Of a stretch of DNA of 64,000 nucleotides, positions 10,883 through 20,125 are shown in pieces. The notes under the pieces were generated by a model. It saw nothing but the letters and a program-made list of their open reading frames with translations. It was not told the origin of the DNA and made no database searches. Source of the DNA: an uncultured Oscillospiraceae bacterium. Its GTDB lineage: Bacteria > Bacillota > Clostridia > Oscillospirales > Oscillospiraceae. The stretch covers positions 114,830 to 178,829 of the forward strand of contig CANROC010000005.1 of NCBI GenBank assembly GCA_947632175.1. The letters run 5' to 3'. The translations under genes and the position numbers were made by a program. Numbering within the stretch: position 1 is the stretch's first letter; each line of letters begins with the position of its first letter.

Positions 10883-11680
10883 ATGTTTTCTGAGATCGCG
10901 CCCCGCGGTCTTACGCTGATGGCGTCGGACCTTATCCCCTTTCCCCACGGCTTCACCACGCGCTTTGGCGGCGTGAGCCGGGGCGTTTACAGCTCCCTGG
11001 ACCTGGGCGAGAACCGGGGCGACGAGCCGGAGGCCGTCCGGGAGAACTACCGGCGGCTGAAGGCCGCCCTGGGCATCGGGAAGCTTTGCTTCACAAGGCA
11101 GGTCCACGGGGATCTGGTCCGGACCGTCACCGCCGCCGACGCCCGGGAGCCCTACGAGCCCCTCCCTGACGCGTGCGACGGGCTGGTCACGGACGAGGCG
11201 GGCCTGGGGCTCATCGTCTTCACCGCCGACTGCATCCCCATCCTCCTGTGCGACCCTGTCCGGCATGTCGTCGGGGCGGCCCACGCCGGCTGGCGGGGGA
11301 CCGTGGCGGATATCGCCGGGAGGACCGTGGAGGCCATGGCGCGCCTGGGGGCGGACCCCATAAGCATCCGCGCCGCCATCGGCCCCGGCATCTCGAAATG
11401 CTGCTTCGAGACGGGCCCCGAGGCGCCCGCCGCCGTCCGGGACGCGCTGGGGGACGCCGGGGAGGCGTTCATCGCCCCCGGCGAGGGCGCGGGCAAGTCC
11501 TTCGTGGACCTGAAGGGCGTCAACCGGGCGCTGCTGCTGCGGGCGGGGCTGACGGAGGCGCACATCGACGTGTCGCCGGAGTGCACCATGTGCGCGCCGG
11601 AGAAATATTGGTCCCACCGGGCCACCGCCGGCGTCCGGGGCTCCCAGGGGGCCGTCATCATGATGCCTGAATCGGTTTAG
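10883..11680 (+). CDS. pgeF: YfiH/PgeF family protein (multicopper-oxidase-like laccase domain)
   Basis: A 265-residue member of the YfiH / DUF152 family. It shows the conserved TRFGGVS segment near the N-terminus, QVHG (about 73), a TADCIPILL core (about 113) and HAGWRGT (about 133), which supply the metal-binding His and Cys residues. Family members are described as purine nucleoside phosphorylases or as peptidoglycan editing factors, so the biochemical role is not settled here. The start lies 6 bp after the secA stop, suggesting co-transcription. Confidence 0.88.
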   Translation: MFSEIAPRGLTLMASDLIPFPHGFTTRFGGVSRGVYSSLDLGENRGDEPEAVRENYRRLKAALGIGKLCFTRQVHGDLVRTVTAADAREPYEPLPDACDGLVTDEAGLGLIVFTADCIPILLCDPVRHVVGAAHAGWRGTVADIAGRTVEAMARLGADPISIRAAIGPGISKCCFETGPEAPAAVRDALGDAGEAFIAPGEGAGKSFVDLKGVNRALLLRAGLTEAHIDVSPECTMCAPEKYWSHRATAGVRGSQGAVIMMPESV

Positions 11681-11690
11681 GAGTATCAAC

Positions 11691-13274
11691 GTGGGTCTGA
11701 AGAGAAAAAAATCCATACTCCCGGCGCTGGCGTTGGCGCTGGCGCTGACCTCCTGCGTGCAGGCGCTGCCGGCCGACACGGGGGAGACGGGACCCGCCGG
11801 GGAGACCACCGGGCCCATCCCGGTCACAACGCCCACCGCGCCGGCCCAGGAGGGGTCCAGCATGGCCGACTCCCTTTTCTCGGTGAACTACAACGCCTCC
11901 CGCTCCATGAACCCCCTGGAGGGGACCAACGTCTATAACGACAAGCTCTTCGGCCTCCTCTACGAGGGCCTTTTCGCCCTCTCTCCCACGCTGGAGGCGG
12001 AGAACGTCCTGTGCCAGAGCTTCACGGTGAAGGACGGGGTCCTCTACCACCTGGAGCTCAGGCCCGGCGTGCTCTTCCACGACGGCACGCCCCTCACCGC
12101 CGCGGACGTGGTTGACACCCTCCGGGCCGCCATGCGCTCGTCCAAATACGGTCCGCGGCTCTCGGACATCGAATCCGTTGCCGCCTCCGGCGACATGGCG
12201 GTGGACATCCGTTTAAAGCGGGTCAACGCCCTTTTGCCTGCGCTTCTCGATGTGCCCATCCTCAAGTCCGATGAGCTCAAGGCCGACCATCCCGTGGGAA
12301 CCGGGCCCTACCGCTATGCGGGCGACCGGCTCAGCGTCTTCACCTCCCACCGGGACTATACGCCGCAGTCCCTGCGGACCGTCTACCTCCGGGAGGTGTC
12401 GGACGACGCCCTGGCGGAGGCCTTTTCGGAACGGGTCATCGACCTCTTGGACTACGACCCCAACGCCCCCGGCAGTCTCAACATCCACATGGTCCACGAG
12501 CGGCGCTATTACGACACCACACAGCTTGTGTACCTGGGCTTCAACACCGCCTCCGGCATCGGCTCCGACCGGTTCGTCCGCCAGGCGCTGTCGCGTCTTG
12601 TGGACCGGGAGGCGATCGCGGGGGAGATCTACGGCGGCGCGGCGCGGCCCAGTCCCTTTATCCTCAGCCCCGCCCTGGGGCTCTATGAGGAGAGTGATAC
12701 CGCCGGCTACGCCTTCTCCCGGGAGGAGTTCTACCGCCTGGCTGCGCCGGCGGGACTGGAGGACACAGACGAGGACGGGTATCTGGAGTATAACGGCTCC
12801 GCCTTTACCCTCACCATCCTCGTCAACTCCGACTCCCCCGCGCGGGCGGAGGCGGCGGGGCGCGTCGCCTCCGACATGGCCGGCGTGGGCATCCGCGCCC
12901 AGGTCACCAGCCTTCCCTATGATAAGTACATAGCCGCCCTGGGGAGCGGGAGCTTTGACCTCTACCTGGGGGAGGTGAAGCTCCGGGCGGACCTGGACCT
13001 GACGGCGCTTTTCTCCGGGACGCTCAACTACTCCAAGCTCACGGACGACCGGTACGGCCTCTTGATGGACGCCTACCTGGCCGCCGGATCCGATGAGCGC
13101 CGGGACGCGGCCCGGGAGCTCGGGGCCTTCGTGGCGGAGGAGGCGGCGCTGGTGCCGGTCCTTTATAAGCAGAGGGCGGTCATTACCCACATGGGCGTGG
13201 TCGCCGGCGCCCGGCCCAGTCAGTCCGGGGACTTCCGGGGCATCCTCACCTGGCGCTTCGATCTCAGCCGATAG
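11691..13274 (+). CDS. ABC transporter substrate-binding lipoprotein, peptide/nickel family 5
   Basis: About 527 residues from a GTG start with AGGAG 7 bases upstream. The signal peptide ends in the lipobox LTSC near residue 22. The mature part has the family-5 solute-binding fold: an N-terminal domain with YNDKLFGLLYEGLF, the signature LRPGVLFHDGTPLTAADVVDTL (first part near residue 123), and a long second lobe. Likely ligands are oligopeptides. No permease or ATPase subunits are adjacent, so it is an orphan binding protein that may work with a transporter encoded elsewhere. Confidence 0.88.
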   Translation: MGLKRKKSILPALALALALTSCVQALPADTGETGPAGETTGPIPVTTPTAPAQEGSSMADSLFSVNYNASRSMNPLEGTNVYNDKLFGLLYEGLFALSPTLEAENVLCQSFTVKDGVLYHLELRPGVLFHDGTPLTAADVVDTLRAAMRSSKYGPRLSDIESVAASGDMAVDIRLKRVNALLPALLDVPILKSDELKADHPVGTGPYRYAGDRLSVFTSHRDYTPQSLRTVYLREVSDDALAEAFSERVIDLLDYDPNAPGSLNIHMVHERRYYDTTQLVYLGFNTASGIGSDRFVRQALSRLVDREAIAGEIYGGAARPSPFILSPALGLYEESDTAGYAFSREEFYRLAAPAGLEDTDEDGYLEYNGSAFTLTILVNSDSPARAEAAGRVASDMAGVGIRAQVTSLPYDKYIAALGSGSFDLYLGEVKLRADLDLTALFSGTLNYSKLTDDRYGLLMDAYLAAGSDERRDAARELGAFVAEEAALVPVLYKQRAVITHMGVVAGARPSQSGDFRGILTWRFDLSR

Positions 13275-13295
13275 CCATACAAAGGAGAGATTCAG

Positions 13296-13691
13296 ATGAC
13301 GGACAGAGAACTCATCGACATGGCCGTGGAGGCCGCCAAAAACGCCTATGCCCCCTACTCCCACCAGCGGGTGGGCGCGGCGCTGGAGTGTACCGACGGG
13401 ACGGTCTTCACCGGGTGTACCGTGGAGAACGCCGCCCTGGGGGCCACCGTCTGCGCCGAGCGCGCCGCCGTGTGCAACGCCGTCAACGCCGGCCGCCGCC
13501 GGTTCCGGCGCATCGCCCTCTACTCCCGGGAGAGCGCCGACTACCTCACTCCCTGCGGCTCCTGCCGCCAGGTCCTCACCGAGTTCTCCCCGGAGATCGA
13601 GGTCCTGTGCGTCCGCTCCGACGGCCGCTACGTCAGCTACCGCCTGCGGGAGCTTTTGCCGCTGATGTTCTCCAAGGAGAAGTTCGAGTAA
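13296..13691 (+). CDS. cdd: Cytidine deaminase
   Basis: A 131-residue homotetrameric-type cytidine deaminase of pyrimidine salvage. The zinc and catalytic motifs are visible: CAERAAV (residues 53-59, with the catalytic Glu) and PCGSCRQVL (about 87-95). The N-terminus has the substrate-positioning segment NAYAPYSHQRVGAAL. AAAGGAGAG precedes the ATG. A hairpin of CCTCCCCGCCC / GGGCGGGGAGG follows the stop. Confidence 0.95.
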   Translation: MTDRELIDMAVEAAKNAYAPYSHQRVGAALECTDGTVFTGCTVENAALGATVCAERAAVCNAVNAGRRRFRRIALYSRESADYLTPCGSCRQVLTEFSPEIEVLCVRSDGRYVSYRLRELLPLMFSKEKFE

Positions 13692-13805
13692 CCAAGTCCC
13701 CCGCCCTTCCGCTATGCCCTCCCCGCCCGGGCGGGGAGGGGTAGGGGTGAGGTGGGATAAGCGGCGCAAGCCGCAACCTTATTACATTTAGGAGAGAGAA
13801 CCACC

Positions 13806-14903
13806 ATGAAGCTTGGCATCGTCGGCCTTCCCAATGTGGGGAAGTCTACCCTCTTTAACGCCATTACAAGCGCCGGGGCGGAGGCGGCCAACTACCCCTT
13901 CTGCACCATCGAGCCCAACGTGGGCACCGTCACGGTGCCGGACAGGCGGCTTGAGTATCTGGCCAACATGTACAGCCCCAAAAAGGTCACCCCCGCCGTC
14001 ATCGAGTTCGTGGACATCGCGGGGCTCGTGAAGGGCGCCTCCAAGGGGGAGGGGCTGGGCAACAAGTTTTTGGAGAACATCCGCCGCACGGACGCTATCG
14101 TCCACGTGGTGCGGTGCTTTGACGACGAGAACGTCATCCACGTGGAGGGCGCCACCGACCCCCTGCGGGACATCGACATCATCGACCTGGAGCTGGTGAT
14201 GGCGGACCTTGAGATGGTCACGCGCCGCCTTGACAAGGTGGAGCGGGGCGCCAAGGGCGGGGACAAGAAGCTCCGCCACGAGGCGGAGGTCCTGGCGGCC
14301 CTGCGGGACCACCTGGACGCCGGCAAGTCCGCCAGGAGCTTCGAGGCGGACAGCGATGACGACGCCCAGCTCATCGCCGGGAGCGAGCTTCTCTCCTTAA
14401 AGCCCGTCATTTACGCCGCCAACATGGACGAGGAGGGCATCGCGGATTTTGAAAGCAATGCCTACTACCGGGCCGTGAAGGCCCGGGCCGACGGCGAGGG
14501 GGCCCAGGTCCTGCCCATCTGCGCCAAAACCGAACAGGAGCTCACCGAGCTTTCCCCGGAGGAGCGGGCCATGTTTCTGGAGGAGCTGGGCCTTGCCGAG
14601 TCCGGCCTTGACCGGCTCATCAAGTGCTCCTACGCGCTTCTCGGCCTCATCAGCTTCCTCACCGCCGGGGCGGACGAGTGCCGCGCCTGGACCATCACAA
14701 GGGGTACCCGCGCCCCCCAGGCCGCCGGGAAGATCCACTCCGACTTTGAGCGCGGCTTCATCCGGGCCGAGATCGTGGCCTTTGACGACCTGGAGGCCTG
14801 CGGCTCCATGGCGGCGGCCAAGGAGAAGGGATTGGTGCGCAGCGAAGGCAAGGAGTATGTCATGCGCGACGGCGACGTGACGCTCTTCCGGTTCAACGTA
14901 TGA
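13806..14903 (+). CDS. ychF: Redox-regulated / ribosome-binding ATPase YchF
   Basis: A 365-residue Obg-family P-loop NTPase. Walker A GLPNVGKST is at residues 7-15, the G3-like DIAGLVKGAS at about 67, and the family's altered G4 motif (YAANMDEE, about 203) that favours ATP. The C-terminal TGS domain includes AWTITRGTRAPQAAGKIH. YchF binds ribosomes and acts in stress responses. It overlaps the next gene by 4 bp. Confidence 0.97.
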   Translation: MKLGIVGLPNVGKSTLFNAITSAGAEAANYPFCTIEPNVGTVTVPDRRLEYLANMYSPKKVTPAVIEFVDIAGLVKGASKGEGLGNKFLENIRRTDAIVHVVRCFDDENVIHVEGATDPLRDIDIIDLELVMADLEMVTRRLDKVERGAKGGDKKLRHEAEVLAALRDHLDAGKSARSFEADSDDDAQLIAGSELLSLKPVIYAANMDEEGIADFESNAYYRAVKARADGEGAQVLPICAKTEQELTELSPEERAMFLEELGLAESGLDRLIKCSYALLGLISFLTAGADECRAWTITRGTRAPQAAGKIHSDFERGFIRAEIVAFDDLEACGSMAAAKEKGLVRSEGKEYVMRDGDVTLFRFNV

Positions 14904-15622
14904 CGGAGAAGAAAAAGCGCATCGACGCCATTGACGCCGCCCGGGGCCTTGCGCTGGTGCTCATGGTCATCCACCACACCCTCATCGACCTTGTGAAGCT
15001 GTGCGGCGCGCCCTGGTGGATCTTCTCAAACCCGGTCTTCGACTTTCTCCATTACGTCTTCGCGGGGCTGTTCGTCTTTCTGGCGGGCCTGTGCTGCCGC
15101 TTTTCCCACAGCAATTTAAAGCGCGGCCTCATCGCCTTCGCCATTGCCCTGGGGATGACGGCGGTGACGAGCCTGCCCATCATCAACGACCCCATCCTCT
15201 TCGGCGTCCTGCATCTGCTGGGCTTTTGCATGATCTTCTTTGCCCTGACGCGTAAGCTCTGGGACGCCATTCCCCGCAAGGTCGCGCCGGCGCTCTATAT
15301 CGCCCTCACCGTCCTCACCGCGTGGCTGGTGGAGCACACGACCGTCCCCGACGCCGTTGCCCGGTGGATCTTCCCCCTGGGCTGGACGTATCAGGGCTTC
15401 TATTCCGCCGACTGGTTCCCCCTCTTCCCCTGGCTCTTCGTCTTCCTTTTAGGCACCTGGGCGGGCCTCTTTGTAGTGGAGCGCAGGCTCCCCGAGAGGT
15501 TCTACACCTTCACCTGCCCCATCCTCCCGCAGATCGGCCGCAAGAGCCTCCTCATCTACGTCCTCCACCAGCCCATCCTCTACGGGGTCATCTACGGGAT
15601 AAAATGGCTCTTCAAGCTCTGA
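14900..15622 (+). CDS. DUF1624 / HGSNAT-like membrane protein
   Basis: A 240-residue protein with about seven hydrophobic segments. It begins RIDAIDAARGLALVLMVIHH, the hallmark of the DUF1624 family related to heparan-alpha-glucosaminide N-acetyltransferase. It ends with LLIYVLHQPILYG, the conserved last helix. The family is thought to move acyl groups across membranes, but its bacterial substrate is unknown. It is translationally coupled to ychF by an ATGA overlap. Confidence 0.8.
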   Translation: MTEKKKRIDAIDAARGLALVLMVIHHTLIDLVKLCGAPWWIFSNPVFDFLHYVFAGLFVFLAGLCCRFSHSNLKRGLIAFAIALGMTAVTSLPIINDPILFGVLHLLGFCMIFFALTRKLWDAIPRKVAPALYIALTVLTAWLVEHTTVPDAVARWIFPLGWTYQGFYSADWFPLFPWLFVFLLGTWAGLFVVERRLPERFYTFTCPILPQIGRKSLLIYVLHQPILYGVIYGIKWLFKL

Positions 15623-15639
15623 GGCCCGGCGGTCCTGTG

Positions 15640-16308
15640 ATGAATTGCGGGATCTCCATCGGGGAGGGCGCGTTGTGGGTCCTTGCGTGGGTTGGCGTGA
15701 TGGTGTTCTATACGCTTTTGGATGTGGCGGTATGGAGAAAGATCGCGCCGAGGCTCGCAAGGGGCTTGAACCTGCTTACAGTGGCTGTCTGCATGGGAGG
15801 CTTTTTGGCCCTGCTGACGACAAAAGGTCACTTTCAGTTTGACCTGGCTGACGGGGTCACGCCGCGGGGGCTTCTGCTGGCGGTCGTCTGCGCGGCCGTG
15901 ATGTACTTTCTCCTGGACAGATTTTTGGACCCTATATTGGAGGGCATCCTTCCGGGAAGCGAGGAGCGGTATCAGGAGACGCTTCAAGGCTTGAGCGAAG
16001 CGCCGGTGACAAGCTTTCTTCAAATTTGTCTCCTGGCGCCGTTTATGGAGGAGCTGCTGATGCGGGGCTTTCTGCTGGGCGGATTGTCGGTCAGCTATGG
16101 GAGCGTGACCGCGCTGCTTATATCCTCGGCGGCCTTCGCGCTGCTCCATTTTAACATGGTGCAGACGCTCTCCGCGCTGATCTGCGGCGTTGTCCTGGGG
16201 CTGCTCTACATGGGGACGGGCTCCGTCCTCTGCTGCGTCGCGGCGCACGCGGGGTATAATATGATCTCCTATTTGACCACCGTCCTGCCGGCCCGCAAAA
16301 GGCCGTGA
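15640..16308 (+). CDS. CPBP-family intramembrane metalloprotease (CAAX/Abi type)
   Basis: About 222 residues, mostly membrane-embedded. It carries EELLMRG (motif 1, about residue 140), FALLHFN (motif 2, about 169) and a final HAGYN (motif 3, about 207), the set defining CPBP glutamic-type membrane proteases. The ATG at 15640 begins the natural protein; a much longer frame upstream lies over the preceding gene in another phase. Its substrate is unknown. Confidence 0.87.
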   Translation: MNCGISIGEGALWVLAWVGVMVFYTLLDVAVWRKIAPRLARGLNLLTVAVCMGGFLALLTTKGHFQFDLADGVTPRGLLLAVVCAAVMYFLLDRFLDPILEGILPGSEERYQETLQGLSEAPVTSFLQICLLAPFMEELLMRGFLLGGLSVSYGSVTALLISSAAFALLHFNMVQTLSALICGVVLGLLYMGTGSVLCCVAAHAGYNMISYLTTVLPARKRP

Positions 16309-16342
16309 CCGCTCCCGTCAAACCGCCTCCCGGCGAAAGAGC

Positions 16343-16371
16343 TTGCAAGCGGGGGCGGGGTGTGGTATACT
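16343..16371 (+). promoter_or_regulatory. Promoter of the NYN-domain gene
   Basis: TTGCAA (16343-16348), 17 bp, TATACT (16366-16371), with TGTGG before the -10. Confidence 0.6.
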
Positions 16372-16424
16372 AACTCTACTTGACCGTTTTTTACTTGACC
16401 CTTTTTACCGAAAGGAGGCGCGTT

Positions 16425-17210
16425 ATGCCTATCGCGCCGGATCTCACAGGAAGCAAGCGCCTGGCGGTGCTCATTGACGCGGACAACGTCCCCCGGGGGA
16501 CGCTGGCGGGCATCATGCAGGAGGTGGCCATTTACGGCACGCCTACCGTCAAGCGCATCTACGGGGACTGGACAGGCCCCCATATCGCCGGGTGGAAAAA
16601 TTCCCTCCTGGAAAACGCCGTGACGCCCATCCAGCAGTACAGCTACACCACCGGCAAAAACTCCACCGACTCGGCCATGATCATCGACGCCATGGACATC
16701 CTCTACAACGAGCGGGTGGACGGCTTCGTGCTGGTCAGCTCCGATTCCGACTTCACGCGTCTGGCCATCCGCCTGCGGGAGGCGGGGATGACCGTCTTTG
16801 GCATCGGCGAGCGCAAGACGCCGGGGCCCTTTATCGCCGCCTGCGACAAGTTCATCTATATCGAGAACATCAAGCAGCCGGGAGAGCAGACGCCCCCGGA
16901 GGAGGCCCATCCGGCCAAGGACAAGCGCTCCAAGCCCGCCGCCTCCAACCAAAACGACAACCGGATCCCCAAATCCCTGGTGCGGCTCATCGCCCAGTCC
17001 GTGGCGGACCTCTCCGAGGGGGAGGACGGGGTCTACATGGGGGAGCTGGGGAACCTCATCATGAAGAAAAAGCCGGACTTCGACTGCCGCAACTACGGCT
17101 TCAAGTCCCTCTCCGCCCTCATCAAGTCCATCGACCGCTTCTCCGTGGAGTTCCGCCAGACCGCCGACCCCAACGTGAAGCACCCCTACGTCCGGGACAA
17201 GGAGGCGTAG
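16425..17210 (+). CDS. NYN-domain (LabA-like) protein with OST-HTH/LOTUS tail
   Basis: About 261 residues. The N-terminal NYN / PIN-like domain (residues 10-150) has the acidic active-site pattern VLIDADNVP, NSTDSAMIIDAMD and FVLVSSDSDF, typical of metal-dependent RNases. After a Lys/Pro linker, the C-terminus (about 175-255) with GVYMGELGNLI and GFKSLSALIKS matches a LOTUS/OST-HTH RNA-binding domain. It is likely an RNA-processing nuclease with unknown targets. The ATG has GGAGG 6 bp upstream; an upstream in-frame start lacks one. Confidence 0.85.
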   Translation: MPIAPDLTGSKRLAVLIDADNVPRGTLAGIMQEVAIYGTPTVKRIYGDWTGPHIAGWKNSLLENAVTPIQQYSYTTGKNSTDSAMIIDAMDILYNERVDGFVLVSSDSDFTRLAIRLREAGMTVFGIGERKTPGPFIAACDKFIYIENIKQPGEQTPPEEAHPAKDKRSKPAASNQNDNRIPKSLVRLIAQSVADLSEGEDGVYMGELGNLIMKKKPDFDCRNYGFKSLSALIKSIDRFSVEFRQTADPNVKHPYVRDKEA

Positions 17211-17219
17211 CCGCCGGCC

Positions 17220-18056
17220 ATGAGAAAGCTCAGGAGATGTATTCTCGTCCTTCTCATCCTCGCCGTGCTTTTGGGCATTGCCGTCTGGGACAGCCAGACG
17301 CGCCTTGTCACCGATGAATTTACCGTGGGCAATTCCCTCCTCCCCGACGCCTTTGAGGGGTTCCGGATCGTACACCTCTCCGACCTGCACGCCACGAGCT
17401 TCGGCGAGGGCAACGAAAAGCTCCTGTCCGCCGTCCGGGACGCCGCGCCCGACATCATCTGCGTCACCGGCGACATGGTGGACGGGCCGCGCTCAGAGCA
17501 GGAGGACTACGTGAGGACGTTGATGACGGGGCTCACCGCCATCGCGCCGGTCTATTTCGTCTCCGGCAACCACGAGTGGGCCGCCGGCTGGGCCCGGGAG
17601 CTCTTCGACCTTTTGGGGGAGCTGGGCGTCACGGTCCTGCGCAACCGGTTCCTGACCCTGGAACGGGACGGGGCGCGGATCGTCCTGGCCGGCGTGGACG
17701 ACCCCAACGGCCTTCGGGACCAGAAGACCCCGGAGGAGGTCATGGAGGACATCGGCGAGACGTACCCCGGCGACTTTGTGGTGATGCTGGCCCACCGGGA
17801 CACGGAGCTGGAGACCTGGTCCCGTCTGGGGACGGACCTGGTCCTATGCGGGCACGCCCACGGCGGGCTCATACGCCTGCCCTTCACCGATGGGCTGGTG
17901 GCCCCCGGGCAGGGGTGGTTCCCCACCTGGACCGCCGGGGTCTACGAGGACGGGGGGACCCAGATGCTGGTGTCCCGGGGCTTCGCCGGGTCCCACGGCT
18001 GCCCGCGGCTCTTCAACAACCCGGAGATTGTGGTGGCGGTGCTGGGAAAAGGGTAA
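17220..18056 (+). CDS. Metallophosphoesterase, YaeI/YkuE type
   Basis: A 278-residue protein with one N-terminal membrane segment (residues 5-22). The calcineurin-like motifs follow in order: HLSDLHA (about 57), VTGDMVDG (about 83), SGNHEW (about 116), LAHRD (about 189) and GHAHGG (about 211). Relatives include UDP-2,3-diacylglucosamine hydrolase-like and phosphodiesterase enzymes anchored in the membrane, but the substrate is not evident. It follows the NYN gene by 9 bp. Confidence 0.87.
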   Translation: MRKLRRCILVLLILAVLLGIAVWDSQTRLVTDEFTVGNSLLPDAFEGFRIVHLSDLHATSFGEGNEKLLSAVRDAAPDIICVTGDMVDGPRSEQEDYVRTLMTGLTAIAPVYFVSGNHEWAAGWARELFDLLGELGVTVLRNRFLTLERDGARIVLAGVDDPNGLRDQKTPEEVMEDIGETYPGDFVVMLAHRDTELETWSRLGTDLVLCGHAHGGLIRLPFTDGLVAPGQGWFPTWTAGVYEDGGTQMLVSRGFAGSHGCPRLFNNPEIVVAVLGKG

Positions 18057-18122
18057 CGCGCATGTTTTCACGGTCCCTCGCATAGGATGGTACTGTTATC
18101 CTTTTTAAACGGGGGTGGAAAG

Positions 18123-18212
18123 ATGGACAAAAAGAGCGAAAAGCCTCGGCCCAAGCCGGATATTGACGAGCTCATCTTCGGCGAGCGCGAGGAAAAGCAT
18201 TCGGACCGATAA
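18123..18212 (+). CDS. Short charged open frame before prfB
   Basis: A 29-codon frame (MDKKSEKPRPKPDIDELIFG...) that ends 27 bp before prfB and has a GGTGG-type site 4 bases upstream. Its charge and lack of hydrophobic residues suggest a soluble microprotein or a leader peptide. Coding status is unproven. Confidence 0.35.
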   Translation: MDKKSEKPRPKPDIDELIFGEREEKHSDR

Positions 18213-18239
18213 ATTTTTGACGTACAAGAGGAACACGCT

Positions 18240-19349
18240 ATGATCGTTGAATACGAGGATTACAAGACGAAGCTGGGGGCCATGCGGCCCCAGATGGAGA
18301 CCGTCCGCCGCGCCATGAAGCTGGACGAGGTCTCCGCCGAAATTGACCGCCTCCAGGCCGAGTCCGAGGCCGACGGCTTCTGGAACGACCAGAAGAACTC
18401 CCAGAAGGTCCTCCAGCGCCTGAAGCAGCTGCGCAGCAAGCGGGAGGGCTTCGCCAAGCTCGAGGCCCGCTACGAGGACCTGGTGACGCTGTGCGACATG
18501 GCCATCGAGGAGGACGACATCTCGCTTCTCCCGGAGCTGGAGGCGGAGTTCAACGCCTTCTCGGGGGACCTGGAGACGACGCGCCTTTCCACCATGCTCT
18601 CCGGCGAGTACGACAGCGCCAACGCCATTCTCAGCTTCCACCCCGGCGCCGGCGGCACCGAGGCCCAGGACTGGGCCAGTATGCTCTACCGCATGTACAC
18701 CCGCTGGGCCGAGCGCCACGGCTACAAGTACACCATCCTGGACTACCTGGACGGCGACGAGGCGGGTATCAAGTCCGCCACCATCAAGATCGAGGGCGAA
18801 AACGCCTACGGCTTCCTGAAAAGCGAGAACGGCGTCCACAGGCTGGTGCGCATCTCCCCCTTCGACGCCTCCGGCCGCCGGCAGACCAGCTTCGCCGCAG
18901 TGGAGGTCATGCCGGAGATCACCGACACCAGCGAGATCGAGCTCCGGGACGAGGACATCAAAATGGACGTCTACCGCTCCTCCGGCGCCGGCGGCCAGAA
19001 GGTCAACAAGACAAGCTCCGCCGTGCGCCTGACGCACCTGCCCACGGGCATCGTGGTGTCCAGCCAGGTGGAGCGCAGCCACTTCCAGAACCTGGAGAAC
19101 TGCAAGGAGATGCTCCGGGCCAAGCTTGCGGAGATCAAGGAGCGGGAGCACCTGGAGAAGATCAGCGACATCAAGGGCGTCCAGATGAAGATCGACTTCG
19201 GCTCCGCCATCCGCAGCTACGTCTTCATGCCCTACACCCTGGCCCGGGACGACCGGACGGACTTCAAGGACGGCAACATCAACGCCGTCATGGACGGCGA
19301 CATCGACGGATTCATCAACGCGTATCTGGCGATGAAGGCCGAGACATAA
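18240..19349 (+). CDS. prfB: Peptide chain release factor 2
   Basis: A 369-residue class I release factor reading UAA and UGA. The GGQ motif (SGAGGQKVNKT) is near residue 248. The N-terminal coiled domain (MRPQMETVRRAMKLDEV...FWNDQ) corresponds to the region where many prfB genes carry an in-frame UGA with a +1 frameshift site. Here the frame is continuous through it, so expression does not use programmed frameshifting. The start has AGAGGAA 7 bases upstream. Confidence 0.96.
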   Translation: MIVEYEDYKTKLGAMRPQMETVRRAMKLDEVSAEIDRLQAESEADGFWNDQKNSQKVLQRLKQLRSKREGFAKLEARYEDLVTLCDMAIEEDDISLLPELEAEFNAFSGDLETTRLSTMLSGEYDSANAILSFHPGAGGTEAQDWASMLYRMYTRWAERHGYKYTILDYLDGDEAGIKSATIKIEGENAYGFLKSENGVHRLVRISPFDASGRRQTSFAAVEVMPEITDTSEIELRDEDIKMDVYRSSGAGGQKVNKTSSAVRLTHLPTGIVVSSQVERSHFQNLENCKEMLRAKLAEIKEREHLEKISDIKGVQMKIDFGSAIRSYVFMPYTLARDDRTDFKDGNINAVMDGDIDGFINAYLAMKAET

Positions 19350-19393
19350 GAGAGCCAAAACGAAAGACACGCCGGCGCGGCGGGGAGGTTGCT

Positions 19394-19897
19394 ATGGAGC
19401 TGAAAGCCGAAAACGAATATACCGTCACCGAGGAGCTCTACCGGGAGGGCCTGGGGCAGATCATCAAGGACGAGTACATGCCCTCCGCCAGGAAGCTTCT
19501 CATCGTCCTGGCCGTCCTCTGGGCGGTTTTGGCGTATTTCACCTACTTCCGCTGGGGGGCCGGCCTGATCCTTGTCCTCACGGAGCTGGCCGTGGCCGTC
19601 TTCGCCGGCGTCTGGATGATGACCGTGACGCCGAAAAAGCGGGTCACCCAGGCGTGGGAGGCCGTCAAGCGCTCCTCCGACGGCCTGGAGCGCCACGCCA
19701 TGTTCTACGAGGACCGCATGGAGGTGGACCCCGGCCGCCTCATCGTCAACTACGAGGACGTCCAGAAGACCCTGGAGACGGACCATATGCTGGTCGTCAT
19801 CTCCAACGAGGGCGTGGGCGTCATGCTCCTTAAGGACGCCTACAAGGTCGGTGACCAGTCCATTGTGGAGGCACTGCTCCAGGAGTGGAAACGGTAA
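19394..19897 (+). CDS. YcxB-like membrane protein
   Basis: A 167-residue protein with two adjacent membrane segments (residues 36-54 and 58-77), followed by a soluble PH-like region (AMFYEDRMEVD, VNYEDVQK, and a LLKDAY ending). This is the YcxB / DUF-type layout, whose function is unknown. GGAGG is placed 5 bp before the ATG. It is followed 25 bp later by an E-type promoter on the opposite strand. Confidence 0.75.
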   Translation: MELKAENEYTVTEELYREGLGQIIKDEYMPSARKLLIVLAVLWAVLAYFTYFRWGAGLILVLTELAVAVFAGVWMMTVTPKKRVTQAWEAVKRSSDGLERHAMFYEDRMEVDPGRLIVNYEDVQKTLETDHMLVVISNEGVGVMLLKDAYKVGDQSIVEALLQEWKR

Positions 19898-19922
19898 AGG
19901 GCAGCTTTTCTCAGCTATGCGT

Positions 19923-19951
19923 ATTATACCACAAAACGAACGATTTGTCAA
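19923..19951 (-). promoter_or_regulatory. Solitary E-type promoter copy
   Basis: On the minus strand TTGACA (19946-19951), 17 bp, TATAAT (19923-19928) in the CGTTTTGTGG context. It points into the 3' end of the YcxB-like gene. Confidence 0.7.
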
Positions 19952-19959
19952 GCGTTTTC

Positions 19960-20125
19960 TTAGTAAAATAAAAATAATTTTACGTAGGGGCGGGTTCCAA
20001 ACCCGCCCGCTTTTTTCGAACCCGCTCTGTCATCCCACCTTCGCTTCCCCCCTGCCCCCCTCCTACGAGGAGGGGGCTTTAAGAGGTTTGCGCCGCTTTG
20101 CGGCGCAATTTTTTATAAAGGCGGC
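19960..20125. repeat. Short composite repeat block
   Basis: One GTAGGGG module (about 19985-20010), one CCCCCTCCTACGAGGAGGGGG hairpin (20058-20079) and a GCGCCGC..GCGGCGC hairpin (about 20090-20107). No gene. Confidence 0.65.

Noticed and set aside
12213..13769. Minus-strand frame opposite the peptide-binding lipoprotein and cdd
   Set aside because: Antisense shadow of two clear genes with biased composition.
18240..18340. Programmed +1 frameshift in prfB
   Set aside because: The coding frame is continuous through the expected site, with no in-frame UGA.
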